Counted from the stretch's first letter, positions 36,640 through 48,300 are shown. The stretch is 64,000 nucleotides of DNA from Oxytricha trifallax (GCA_000711775.1 ARYC01002678.1:1-64000), one strand, 5' to 3'. Notes: generated by a model not told the origin, from the sequence alone. Program-made: numbers and translations.

Positions 36640-38990
36640 TTTTGGTTTTTTAATGATACAGGCTTTAAAACCCAGACTCAGACTATAGAAACAGATTTTC
36701 TCTGGAATATGTTTGGTGATGGTTTAGATCTTTGTGAGTGCACTTAATTCAGATCAATTTTTATCAGTAAATTAAATAAAACTAAATAATTAAATCAATT
36801 GTCAATGAGACTCAATTCAGATTCAACCAATGGCTCTTTCTCTTGACATGTAGAAATTTTGCTGGAATCTTGAGATTAAAGTTCAATATTTTAAGGGAAC
36901 CTTAGTTCACTTGTGGAATCATACTATTTAGCATTTTTTGTTTTTCGCTCTGTGCAAGAAAATTTTTATTGTTTATCATAGTATGTATTCTTGGTGCGGT
37001 CTATTTTTATTTAAATTTTTAATTTCTTAAATCTATTGGCTTTCCTAAGAGTTGATCGAGCTCACCAAAACATATTCTAAGTAATTGCTAACCTTAACTA
37101 ATTCATCTCTAAACTTTAAAAAAAAACCTCTGTTATTATTTACTTTCGCACATTTTTAACAAAATTATTTTTAATATATTTAAAACTTTCGTATCATTAG
37201 ACTCTTGCAATACAATTTACAATAAATTTGTAAATAAAAATATGAAAATCCATAAATTTTTATATATTTTTAAATTAATACATGAGAGTTAACGAAATAT
37301 TTTGTCTTTATTAATCAACTTCTCAGAATTGCAGAACCATTTTAATCCAAATCAAAATTTAAGAACATTAAGGAAATAAATAAATAAATCATTATGATAC
37401 ATCATATAAAACTGTAATTATCTTTCAATTATATAGTTTAGTTCCTTTACATTCTTTATTAAATATCATTTTCAGCATTTAAGTTGTTGAAATTCAATCC
37501 ACATAACTTTTCTGAATGTCTTGCATGATTTATTTAATTAATCCCTATGTTTTACAATTAAGATTCTTTTTATATATTCACTTGGTACTGTACTTCTAAG
37601 TTATATGTACTTTAATTTTATGTGACTATTGGCCCTAACATGCTTGAGTTAATATGTTTCTATTATTGATTTAACTAGTGTTTTATTTCTTGAATATCCT
37701 TATACATTTAAGTGAATTGCTCTAAACTATAAAAATCTAAAATGCTTTTAAAATCCTTCTCTTATTCAGATATACCCGTTTATTAGGTCTCTTATATATC
37801 TTGTTTTTATAATAGAAATTCTTAATTATCACTATGTAACGAATTTTATTTTCTAACATTCAGATTTTGAGGTTACAACTCAATCATAAAAGTATTATTT
37901 TTAATAAAATTAAATCATCATATACTTTGTAAGTTCTTTCTTGAAACACTAGAAGTTAATTATAGACAAAATGATCGCTAATATTCCATATATTGATAAA
38001 AATCCTCCAATAGTTTTTAGGGAAGCAATGAATTGCTTAGGGTATTGAGTAATAACATCAACAAGCCCTTTCGATTGATAGTCAACTTTACAAAATCTTA
38101 TTGTTACAGTTGCATCTTTCCTTATAATTCTCTAATCACTATTTTCTTCTTAAATTCTGTCAATGTCATGATAATTTAAATAAAAATAAATAATTTAAAA
38201 TAGCAGGATATATTTGTAATACCAAAGATAGAATCAGTCTTATTTAATATTAAGTTTTATATTGCAAATTTGAAAGTTTTATTTGTAAACTCATCGAAGT
38301 AAAATGTCTGAGGGATGTAATAAATATCGTTTTTGTAATCATATTGGAAAAAGTTTTAAATATATTTAGAATAAATCTATTTGTAAATTAATTCATATTG
38401 GTTCATAAAGTATTGTAAGTTAATGTAGCCATTAGGACAGTTATAGTCTGGTTGATCTGATTCGCAATTGCATCTTAGAACTATATTTGGATATCATTTA
38501 GTCATAAAATATATTATTAATCAAGATGGGGTTTCACAGTTTGTGTTAATTGTCATATTGTTGCTCACTAATGAAATAATTGTAATTTCCAATATATTTT
38601 AAATACATTATAAATAATTGTAAAAACCTGTATACTGACTTTGACTTCCTTCACATTAAAAGTCAACTTCAAAGGGATCAATAAGTGTGGATAATTAATA
38701 CCAACATCTAAAACCCCCACACACATCGTATGTTTTGCCCTATTCTTAAATTGGAGTCATATATTACATTGTGATGTTTAAATTCTTTATAAATTCCTTG
38801 GATGTTCTAAGCATTTGAGCCTAAAGCAAAGCAAAGTTATAGTTATATTGAGTTCCTTATAATAATTCTATCAATTCAAAAGCCGATAAAGTTAATATAA
38901 TTGTCAGATCCAAGAGCGTGATGATAGTAGAAATACATGATAGTGAGGATGTTTGTCTATTGAAATATAGACTGTGAGGGATTTAGCCTA
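36640..38990 (-). CDS. Gene B, copy 2: two-pass membrane protein
   Basis: Same block order as copy 1. Near 38.93-38.8 kb there is a first helix, ISTIITLLDLTIILTLSAF, preceded by an uncertain frame. Then TSKEFIKNLNITM and a pre-helix domain, the second helix at about 38.0-37.94 kb, YSLEQFTQMYKDIQE near 37.72 kb, GLKWFCNSEKLIN near 37.33 kb, VLQESNDTK near 37.2 kb, and a C-terminal block near 36.68 kb whose frame is shifted relative to copy 1 (KDLNHHQTYS then YSLSLGFKAC). The shifts suggest this copy is partly degraded, or that some gaps are removed segments. Function unknown; it converges on gene A2. Confidence 0.55.
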
Positions 38991-39267
38991 GTGTCAGACA
39001 TCTAAGGCATGTTAACATAAATTAACCGATTCTTTTTAAAAAGTCAGTGATTTACTAATTTCATTTGTATTTTAATTGTGTAATAATTATAAAATTAAAA
39101 TCGTTTTTTCAAAACTATAAAGATTAAATATTAATTAAGAATATCTAAAAAACAAGATAATTGGCAATTTTATTCTGGATTATAGAATATAAATTGTAAA
39201 TATAAAATCAATACTATAATATTATTGGATTTATGTTATGACATGTGTAATTTAGCAAAGTTCTATT

Positions 39268-39785
39268 TCATTCCATAATAAATTATCTCTAGCTACTATT
39301 ACCTAAATTATTTTATGACTCTTCAAAACCCTTTGATGAAAAATTCACAGCTTAATATTTATGATTTTAATTCTGTGATTGAGATTTTTAATTATCATCG
39401 TCTGTATTTTGACTTAAATGTGTCCAAGCGAGATAATTGATTTTAATTTTATTTCTAATTATTTGATAAGTTTGTAAGTTCTAATTAAGTAGCCATTTAG
39501 ATTTATGTCTCTATATTGAACACTTCTTTGAGGTCTACTTTTTAATCAAACATTTATAATAAATAATCATGAAATAGTTAAGGATATTAAGATCTTGCGT
39601 ACTTATTCAATTATTTCTTGAGTCTCCTTCTATTAATTATGTACAACAGAATCACGAGTCCACTGAAAATAGAAATATATCATCCTATCTAGGCTATTCC
39701 AGAAGTTAATGATATATGGGTCAGAGTAATTATTTCATAATATCCTTGAATTTGATCTTTTTACAGTCCAAAAGTAAATTAAAAG
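39268..39785 (-). CDS. Gene D, copy 2: membrane protein C-terminal part
   Basis: Minus strand: QIQGYYEIITLTHISLTSGI, helix, INRRRLKKQLNKYA, and, after a gap, HLSQNTDDDNQKSQSQN and AVNFSSKGFEESQNNLG ending QRQFIME and TGA at 39268-39270. The tail matches copy 1 almost word for word although the DNA differs. One TGA lies inside the helix block (after IAQIG), so this copy may not be functional. The upstream half would have to cross the gene E insertion. Confidence 0.55.
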
Positions 39786-40329
39786 CTAATTATATATTAT
39801 ATAAATACAGTAATTATCAAATAATGGATTAGCTTTTATATTTCATTCAATTTTATATTTTAAAAAATTGAAACTTTTTGGTTATATAAACTTTTACTAA
39901 ATTTCATAACAAATAAGGATATAAATTATAAAGAAATTACTATTTAGTTATAAAAATGTGAAAATATTGAAATTCTATCAATAATTAATTTCTAGTTTAA
40001 ACTACTATATCAAATTACGCTTATATTCTATTATTTTAAAATCATTAATTTTAATAAATTACTTTGCTCAATGATTTAATCAAAGAGAGCTAGCTCATAT
40101 TCCAAAAAAGAAACAATTAAAATAGTGTTGTTTGAATTAATTTTATCAAATTCACATGATTTAATTCCAGATTATTTTAAATAGTAAATCCATAGTCAAT
40201 TAGGTTAAAATCTTTACAATACAAATTTCCCTGTCTCACTATTAAATAAAATAATGTAAAAATTAGCGAGAAAGAAAATCAAATATAAATCCAACTTAAT
40301 TATTTTATCATCTTAGTAAGCTTGTCATC

Positions 40330-42570
40330 TCAGAACTTGAACATGGCGAGAATGTCGTTGATCAGATTGTCGCGGGTCTCCACGTACTCCTTTGAGTATT
40401 CCTTCTTTTTCAACTCATCTGCCTTCTCTGCGATCACCTTCTTGTACCATTTGGCCATGTCATCCACCTCTTCGCTGTTACACTGACTGATGAGGCTCTC
40501 CATCACCTATGTGGGCAGGTGTGGGCACCTCTTGTACATCTTCTTCAAGTAGGTCACGATTGCGTCCTCGGATGTCTCAACGAAATACTTCAATTTCTCC
40601 TTGATCTCAAATGTCCTTGTCTGTGGGGAGGTCTTCCTGTACTTGGCGGGGTTTGCCTTCCTCATTGATTCTTCGATGTCGTCCTGGAAATGCCTGATAT
40701 CCGAGCGCGAAAGCAGCTGCCACCTGCCAGTGCCAGGCCATGGTTGCTTCTTCCTCATGCATGACGGGTGCACTGGTGATCCTCATCACCTCGTTGATTC
40801 TTGGTAGCTCAGTGTACGAGGCGAGCTCAGAGCGGTAGTGATTAATCAGGTTTAGTCTTTCATACGAGCTGAGGAGCGAATGAACAAGCTCAAACCTCTC
40901 ACTTGGTGAGCACATGCTTTCTTGTTTCTCCGATTCCTTGGGTTGGGGTTTTGGTGTCATGTTTTACAACTAATCAAATTTTTAATAAATGTGTGAAAAT
41001 AATATAATTAGGCCGTTAAATAGCTAAGTTTTATTATGCAATTGCGGTTTTGTTTTTTTTAAATACTTACCTTAAGTTATTTTACATATGCATTTCTGAT
41101 GAACCAGTATTTCAAGGGAAATCACGGGAAGATCTTTGACTGGGGGGCGTCGAGGGGCACCACGCGATTCTCCATGTTTGTCTCTACGGAAATGGGGTCC
41201 CCGACTTAGACAAGTGTCCCAAGGGCCGAGATAAGTGAGCATCTTTAGTGGGGTTGACATGCTGTACCTAGACATATATTATTGAAAGTCTCAATATCAT
41301 CAATGCCCATCAGACATTCTGCATGCTGAGGTGATCCAGCGCAGCTACCAGGGCCCCAAGGAAGCTCTTCCTAAGCCACTGCATATCCATGCGAGAGATC
41401 TGGGCCCCGAGATGCTTGATGTATTCTGCCAGCTGCTTCTTTGTTCTCTTAAGGGGCAGCACATCCTCCAGGGCCTAAGGAGGTTTCCTCTAGTGCCTTG
41501 GTCGTTTTCCTGTGATCGCAATGTAGTGTCACTGGGTAGACTCTTATCCTTAAAAGTGGAATTAAGCAAGTACAATAAGGAATACCTTGGGCGCGATCAG
41601 GGAATTCTGGGGCATTCTACTGCCTTAACGCATAGAGTTACCTCCAGCCATCAGTTACTGGAATCTTAAATGATGTCGTTCAAGATGCTACAATTGTTTC
41701 TGATGATGCAATTACATTGAACTCTGAGGTTATTGCTAAGGCATTTGTTTTGAGTGTTCAAACTGCCATCTAAAACACACTTGCTTAGAACCCAGAGGGA
41801 GCTTACACCATTGCACAAATCGGACTCGCTAATATTACCCATCACAGTTACGATCTTGCTCATCCTGCTCAGGGTCAGAGCAACAAATGAAGTCTAAAAA
41901 CACATCTCCAGCAGTTTGGTCTGAGAATCTGAAGTAGTCGTAACCGAGAACTATAGTTGAATCTTCGAGGCCGGCCACATCAAAGAGCACAATAGGCGGT
42001 CTAACGGCTATGATCCAAATACTCTTTGCATCAATCAGGCAGTCTTGGTACTAGAATTGAGATGAATCGGTATAAGCCGGCTTTGAACAAGTGTTGACCA
42101 ATTGTGGATATCTTTTGCTGCTTGTTAAACATGTACTAGATAGGGCCCCCACCTCTTACCTTGGGCGCGTCCTATGTAGTAAGAGATTAGTACTAGACAT
42201 CTTCCCTAATCTTCATGTCTTTAATGGTCTCTTCTCTCTTCTTGCTGGGAGTCTTGCACGCGAATGTCAGCCGCTTCCTGGCCAGGTGGCACTCCACGAC
42301 CTGCTGGATGCGGTCCCGGTGGCAGTAGATGGTGTGGGGGTCGTAGAGGGTCGACATTAGGCCTAAGATGCTCTTCGAGTTGTGGTCTTCATGTCTGATG
42401 TTCGCCAGCAAGCATGTCAACTTGGGGGCCAGCCCCTGCCAGGCCATTAATGGCTCCTGCTACTGGTCAATCTCCACCCCGGGGGGCAGCACGGAGGGCG
42501 ACAGCTACACTGAGGGCGAGTCTACGTATTGCTAGTGGTCGTCCATTGGGCGTGAGTAGGGGTCTTCCAT
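40330..42570 (-). CDS. Gene E: GC-rich protein gene of unknown function, with IESs
   Basis: ATG at 42570 (MEDPYSRPMDDHQQYVDS), TGA at 40330-40332 after DNLINDILAMFKF. Several TAG codons read as Gln. Recognisable stretches in order: MAWQGLAPKLTCLLANIRH, TIYCHRDRIQQVVECHLARK, (IES 41596-42169), RTKKQLAEYIKHLGAQISRM, (IES 41276-41317), HVNPTKDAHLSRPLGHL, ETNMENRVVPLDAPQSKIF, (intron 40970-41070), SERFELVHSLLSSYERLNLI, RHFQDDIEESMRKANPAKYR, KLKYFVETSEDAIVTYLKKM. No known domain was recognised; the C-terminal third looks helical and charged. GC content is far above the surroundings, which fits a macronucleus-destined gene. Even with both IESs removed, about three single-base frame changes remain (near 41.47, 41.2 and 40.75 kb), so it is either decaying or the assembly has indels. 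It sits inside module copy 2. Confidence 0.65.
40970..41070 (-). other. Probable spliceosomal intron of gene E (101 nt)
   Basis: On the minus strand the donor is AAG|GTAAGT at 41070 and the acceptor TTGATTAG at 40970. The intron is AT-rich between GC-rich exons. Removing it keeps phase 0 between AYVKQLK and LQNMTPKPQPKE. Confidence 0.7.
41276..41317. other. Short IES in gene E with 6-bp pointer AGACAT
   Basis: AGACAT occurs at 41270-41275 and 41312-41317. Deleting one copy plus the intervening AT-rich DNA removes an in-frame TGA and joins DHLSMQNV to QVQHVNPTKDAH in one frame. A pointer-flanked, AT-rich segment is what ciliate IESs look like. AT-richness and frame repair support it; chance occurrence of a 6-bp repeat is not excluded. 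Confidence 0.65.
41612..41890 (+). CDS. Nested gene segment inside the gene E IES, C-terminal, plus strand
   Basis: Opposite strand to gene E. The frame reads VTGILNDVVQDATIVSDDAI, VIAKAFVLSVQTAIQNTLAQ, NPEGAYTIAQIGLANIT, and ends HPAQGQSNK with TGA at 41888-41890; two TAA/TAG codons are read as Gln. The composition is clearly protein-like, and it is the natural C-terminus of something, but I do not recognise the family. It is a candidate macronuclear-destined segment (MDS) of a second gene lying inside gene E's eliminated sequence. Confidence 0.55.
41905..42130 (-). CDS. Nested gene segment inside the gene E IES, minus strand
   Basis: Minus-strand frame: KRYPQLVNTCSKPAYTDSSQ, QYQDCLIDAKSIWIIAVRPP, IVLFDVAGLEDSTIVLGYDY, FRFSDQTAGDVF. 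It is protein-like and not in frame with gene E. It abuts the plus-strand segment tail to tail, so if both belong to one protein the nested gene is scrambled with an inversion. No family recognised. Confidence 0.5.
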
Positions 42571-42579
42571 AGAGTATAG

Positions 42580-42644
42580 CTAGAGATAGGGTTAGGAATA
42601 AAACTTTAAAATGATTAATGTTATTATTTTTCTTAAATACTCAC
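42580..42644 (-). other. Probable 5'-UTR intron of gene E (65 nt)
   Basis: Minus-strand donor GTGAGT at 42644 and acceptor CTCTAG ending at 42580, 10 bases before the ATG. The intron is AT-rich. Confidence 0.6.
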
Positions 42645-42648
42645 TTTA

Positions 42649-42735
42649 AAAATTTGGTAGCTTTACGATTTGTGAGAGGAGCCCTTATATATATATATAT
42701 AGTACTTAGTGTTAAAAATGAAAAGCTACCAAATT
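42649..42735. repeat. Inverted repeat flanking the gene E promoter
   Basis: AATTTGGTAGCTTT at about 42651-42664 returns as AAAAGCTACCAAATT at about 42721-42735. The two arms enclose the TA-repeat tract. It could form a hairpin, or mark a short duplicated end of the inserted gene block. Confidence 0.5.
42684..42702 (-). promoter_or_regulatory. TATA-like tract of gene E
   Basis: A run of alternating T and A directly followed, on the minus strand, by AAGGGCTCCTC. It lies about 40 bases upstream of the 5'-UTR intron donor. Position and composition fit a promoter; nothing more can be shown. Confidence 0.4.
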
Positions 42736-42739
42736 CCTA

Positions 42740-43568
42740 TAATAATTATTGACAATTTTGAATTTAAATTAAACTTTTAACAACTTCCTATTCGAATTCA
42801 AATTATACTTTTATATAATAGCTAACTAACTATTTTATTTGTATGAGCAAATATTTAACAAATACTTTAAAAATTAATTAATTCAAATGTGAACAACGAT
42901 AATTTATTAAATGGATTTCAAATTTTGATTCTACTATATTTATGAGGGAATAAAATATTTAATTTGTATGTTAAACCCACATTATATTGTCATATAATAA
43001 TAATCTAGATCTATCTCCTGTAAATTCAAATCTTTTGATTATCTTTATTTATCTGCTATTTTAGAATATCACTGACTAATATTTTTGTTTATTTAGCAAA
43101 GTAGTATTCTTAACTTTAACAATTCTATGAATAAATTTATTTTAACCTATATTTTAGATTTGATGATTCGAGAAATTAAATTGTTAATCAATCAATAATC
43201 TTTTATTTAATTGTAAATTTAATAATTTTATTTTAATATGTAATTCAATAATAGTTGATTACTTTTAATTAAAGGGAGTGTTAAAAAGGGATTATTATAT
43301 AAGTGCATTAATAGCAAAATTTATTTTTAAATTATTTTAATTTTAATATTAAATTTTATTTAAATCTAAATCGATTTATCCCCTCATTAATTGAAAAATA
43401 TATATTTAATTTTAAACTCGTTTATAAATTGTATCAGTACTTTTTATTTAATGATATCTTTATATACTGGATGCATTTTTAATATCTTTAGAGCAATTCT
43501 CCATTTTAATTAAAAAGAAATTACAAAAAGTCAAGATTCTCGTAATTTTTAGCTTTTATTTGAAAATA
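42740..43568. other. Module DNA upstream of gene D2, no clear gene
   Basis: Matches 54.1-55.5 kb of copy 3 (for example GAGCAAATATTTA, CAAATCTTTT.ATTATCTTTA, ATTAAAGGGA). Minus-strand frames show short shared peptides near 43.0-43.1 kb, which may be part of the gene D N-terminal half. Not convincing enough to annotate as coding. Confidence 0.4.
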
Positions 43569-44751
43569 TGGGTATTGACGTCAATTACTCACAGACGACG
43601 TCAATTACTCACAGACGACGTTAATCGCTCAACCTGACGTCAATTACTCACCAGAATTTATCATTGACATAATGATAGACGTAGAATCAGCCTTGTAAAT
43701 ATTAACAAAAGAACATTGGAGATAAATAATCAACTTAGCATTTCTTGACAATAAAAACTCATAAATTAAGAAAAAATCAACCAAATTTTCACCAACAATC
43801 ATCGCATACCAAAATCTTTTTCTTAAAAATAAAAATCAGTTTCAATATCGTTATGAGCTAGAAAAGATCAAAATGTAAAACTGGTATTTGCAAAAAGGAC
43901 TAAGAAATTGGAAAGAGTTTCTTTTTCATAGAAATTTGAATAATAATAAATAAGTATTAAAAAAATTAACCCATAAGGTCTAATTCTTATTGGAAACATT
44001 TTTAGGATGTTGTGAATGAAAAAGAGGGTAAAGACTAATTGAGTTTAATTTATAAACATTGTTGATGCAATTATGAATTCAAATAAACCTTAAAATCTAT
44101 AAAGAAATTTACTCTGATATTGTATAGTCTGAATATGCGAAAAGAATCTCAATGAAACAAGTCTTCATTCTTAGCAAACCATATAATATAAACTATAACC
44201 CAAATTAGTAAATTAATTAAAGCCATTAAGAAGAAAATGAAGAATATAGCTGGAATGACTATTGAATTAATCAGAATTTAAAAAAATAAAAGTTGATGGA
44301 ATTCGTCATGTGGCGATTATGGGAAAGAAAAGAGACTCAAGCTTGCAATTTTTTTATGTTATTAATTTAAATTTGCCTAAAAAGGGTCACTTTTCAAGAA
44401 CATGTTTCTTGGCATTTATTATAATCGTAGGTATCTTAGACTTAGGTGTGAGCTATAAATATATTTATATTTCATACTATTTCTTTTTAGAAGTAATCTT
44501 TAAGAATTATACGAGGGGATGCAGCTTACATCAACCTTGCTATTTTTTATTTAGAGTTTGTGAGGTCACAAGGAACTCCGCACCAAAGTTAACCCTAAAA
44601 CCCTGCTTTAGTTTATTTCTACTAAATTTAATTAACACTACACAGTATTATGCCAATAATAAATACTGGTGAGTAATTGACGTAATGGTGAAAAATTGAC
44701 GTGGGTGGTGAGCGATTGAAGTCGTAGGTGAGTAATCAACTTCAATACCCA
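43569..44751. mobile_element. 1.18-kb element with GACGTCAATTACTCAC subterminal repeats
   Basis: Termini TGGGTATTGA and TCAATACCCA are inverted. Each end carries three or four near-copies of GACGTCAATTACTCAC spaced about 20 bases (43576-43652 on the left; complement copies at 44669-44745). Copy 3 near 55.47-55.5 kb lacks it. The interior is AT-rich, with scattered open frames in the ciliate code (about 43.86-43.99 kb and 44.28-44.67 kb) that I cannot assign to any transposase; such lengths are common by chance. Confidence 0.75.
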
Positions 44752-44766
44752 ATCTAACTAGAATAT

Positions 44767-44853
44767 GAAATAAATCAAAAAGGAATCCTAATCCCCATTT
44801 ACCCTCATCAATTAAAACACATTTAAAACTCATTAAAGGGTTCTGGGGGTTTT
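44767..44853. repeat. Solo TBE-type right terminal repeat
   Basis: TAAATCAAAAAGGAATCCTA ... TTACCCTCATCAATTAAAAC ... AAAGGGTTCTGGGGGTTTT closely matches the inner-to-outer right end of the mini-element at 22.85-22.93 kb, with a slightly decayed C4A4 tract. It is followed by AAT (ANT). No left partner is present in the preceding 1.2 kb, where instead the GACGTCAATTACTCAC element lies. Confidence 0.75.
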
Positions 44854-45339
44854 AATCTTAGCTGGAATTTGTTATTCCCAATATTCTTTAAATCCTCCCA
44901 GGAAGGGAGATATTTTAATTTTGAGCTAACTTTAATAAACAGTATCGTGTGGTTTTCTCGCTTGGGTGATGAGATATATTCTTTATAGCAATTATAAACA
45001 TAATCTCCTTTTTTAAGCATTATCCACTGAGTGCAATAAGACCAGAATTTTGATATATATTCTAAAATAAAATTAAAAAATAATTTAATTAATTTTTCAA
45101 TTCAAATTTAGACCTATAATAATTAAACTTTAAACAGTAAAACATTTGTCAATCTCATTTTTTATATAGAAATTGAAATCAATTAATTTTATTAACTATT
45201 TTAATTAATATGGTGATATAATGTACTAAAATTGATGAGAAATTTGTGGTAATTTAAGAAATAAATCAATGCTTTAAAGTTGTAAATACAGTTTTAACTT
45301 TTAATAATTATAATCAAATTTATAATTTTATTCATCTGA

Positions 45340-48300
45340 ATGAATTAATAACAAATTAAACCTACTTTACAACCAATAATCACAATACTATTTGGGACCT
45401 CAACTAAATTAAAAATTATATTTTATATTATATTTAAATAATATTTATGAAAATAGTTTAGAGATATCGACACATGGACTACAATTTATTATATATTTTT
45501 CTATATTATTACTTTAAAAGTATATTTTTGACTATAATTTAAATATTTTTATTTTTACTACATATGTGTTTTTCTGCAGATATGCCACTGCTGTTCAAAA
45601 CTTAATAAAAATTATTGATATTTTCGTATTATTACAATTTGTTATATAATAAATAAAATTTTCAATAAATATAATGAAATAAAAAATAACTTTAATTAAT
45701 GGAAAAATATATTAAATTTGAGTAATTTTAAGCTGAAATCTAAAAATTAAATTTTATATGAATAAAAAATATGTTACGGATCTAAGATTTCTTATGACAT
45801 TGGATATCTATTAAATTGTTTAATTTTTACGTATCATTTAATTATATTAAATTGAACAATTAAATAAATGCGAAAAATAAGATTTAATAGCTTTAATTCG
45901 GAATGCAATTTCATTGAATTAATTTTGGCTTCCTACTCATAAATTACTCTAAATAATAATCAAAAATTATATTTTCTAAAACATATCATTATGATTTTCA
46001 TTTAAATTAAGTAATTCTCTAAATTTTCAATATTGCTTTTTAAATCTTATTGCATAATTTTTCTTTAAAATTATATAATAGTATAATTCAAGCAAAAAAA
46101 AGAATATTTTTATAAATTTAGACAAGAAATTTACTAATAAAATATAAAATTTTTAATCATAGCAGTAAATTAGAAATGTTTAAAAAAATAAATAAAATTA
46201 GGATTAATAGAATATATTCTTTAATCTGAAAACTAATTTTAATTGTTATAGCTATTTTCAATTATAAATTATTCTTTACTATATATTTTAAATATGAGAG
46301 ATTAAGAAAAACGTAGAAAGTCAAAATTAAATTATAAAAAAATATTTATCAAGTACACATCAAAATAATTTGAAAGACATAAGATATTGTATCATAGTTA
46401 ATTCTGCTAGTAATAACTTTTAAAAAGACTGAGATACATACACTTAATATCTTAACATAACATTTTTGAGTACAAAAGAAATTATTAAGATCAATTCTAA
46501 AACTTATATAAAATAATTAAAAATATTTGTATAATAACGCCTAATGCTAAAATACGTTTTAGTTCAAAGAACTTATTTTTAAAAGAAATATAAAAACTTA
46601 TAATTTTAATTAGAAATTATGCCTATTAAATAATTAGAATAAAGTGAAATATATATTCATATAAAATGCAATCAGCCTAAATTTTCAATTAAAAAAAGAT
46701 AAAAGCTACTTTTAAAATTTAATTTTAAGTTTAAGCTCGAAATTAATCTTTTAAATTAAGGCTCCATTCCAGCAACTTCAACTACAGTATGTTTGAATTT
46801 ATGATTTTTTAATTAAATTAGTTGTAGACTCTCAAAAACTAGTCAATTCGGGAGTAAATATTTTTTAATTAAAGTATCTTTAATTTAAATAAATTTAATT
46901 AAAATCTACACCCCTTATTAGCTAGTTTATGACAATTGCTTAAAAATATAATTATTTTTTTTAAAAAAATTGCTGACATAAGTGAATCTAATCTTGACTG
47001 CTACCTTTTTGTAATCAAAGCAAAACAATTCGTTAATTAGTTAATTTTAAATTGAGGCAATTTTTTTAATAATTTTTATATATATAAAAGTTAATGAAGT
47101 ATAATTTTAATTTACTATCACTTTCATTAAATTTTCTCAACTTACTGACTAAAAATAAAATTATAACTTATAATAGGATAAATGATGATTTTATTTGATT
47201 AAAGGCATTCAACAAATTATTTCTCCTTTATATTGAAAGTTTTGAAAAATTTTCAATGACTTTACCCATATAATAACAAATTAACTTTTTTACTTGTCAT
47301 TATTCAAAAATTTGTATTTAGTTGATTAAATAAATTTGAACTAAGTTTGCTGCTTAAATTTTTATTAGAGTTTTAAATGAGCATACATTGGACTAAGTTG
47401 TATTCAATCCTCAATATGAATGATGAGTCAATATTATTGAAGATAGATGAATCATACTAGATATTGTAAAGATTAAGTTATAATTTTATTCATTAATTCC
47501 ATTACGATTATTATGAGTTAATATTCGATTTGATCCAAAAAGAAATCACCATGGTAATTGTTGGCTATCCTAGTATTTCCAAAATAAATTTTGCGAAATT
47601 GATGTTAGAGGATATTCAACCTATGAATCCCGACTTGTGTAATTCAATTTCAATTAACATTTTCTATTTTAGTTTACTAGTTTGAAGAAAGAATAGGAAA
47701 TTGCATGAGGTTTCTCCTAGAGCCAAAGTCCATCTTGCACCGATTTGATGTCAAGTTAATCACAACGTAATATTTTACAATTAAGTTAAACTCATTAAAT
47801 AGTTTTGATGACATTATGCAAAAGATGAGAACTGTGATGGCGAAAAACTTCAAACTCTTTACTGATTTTGATGAGTCTTATTTTAAATAAAAATAATTAT
47901 AATTTTATTGTAGAGAAGCTAACTCCATGTTAACTCAAATAGCTTGCTCTAGCTCTTATTCATCACTGCTTAAGGGATACTATATTTATTAATTTTAATT
48001 AGTGTGTGAATTAAAAAAGAGAATTTTACTATTTTTTAAGTAAATCAAAATGTTTAATTTTAATTATAAAATAATCCTAAAATATAGTATTTTATATGAA
48101 TAAATTACTTGATTTTCTACGAAATGGAAATAAATAATATTTTCTAATACCCTATGCTCATTTAGTCTGAGCTTTAGAAGTTTAAAGAATCAAAATCTGT
48201 ACAATAGTAGCCATTTTTATTAGAATTATATAATCATTATGATATTTTATCAAAATAAATATTTAAAAAAAAATTTTTGGTAAATAAAATTATAATAAAT

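Larger units (their letters stand above)
41596..42169. other. 574-bp IES in gene E with 13-bp pointer, carrying foreign coding DNA
   Basis: TACCTTGGGCGCG is present at 41583-41595 and again at 42157-42169. Upstream of it gene E reads SLTTQDAPK; downstream the same reading resumes after a probable 37-nt intron (GTATTC...TTTTAAG) as DKSLPSDTTLRSQ. The DNA between the two repeats does not fit gene E and has coding-looking frames on both strands, listed separately. A 13-bp exact repeat in this position is unlikely by chance and is a typical long pointer. Confidence 0.75.
29800..43560. repeat. Module copy 2 (A2, B2, D2), with the gene E block inserted
   Basis: Aligns block by block with copies 1 and 3. 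After gene D2, sequence at about 39.9-40.2 kb matches 53.7-54.0 kb, and sequence at about 42.78-43.56 kb matches 54.1-55.5 kb. The GC-rich gene E (40.33-42.7 kb) lies between these two matches and is absent from copy 3. Confidence 0.75.

Noticed and set aside
44310-44672. A 120-codon plus-strand frame inside the GACGTCAATTACTCAC element, considered as a transposase
   Set aside because: No catalytic motif or family similarity is visible, and with AT-rich DNA frames of this length arise by chance. Mentioned only under the element.
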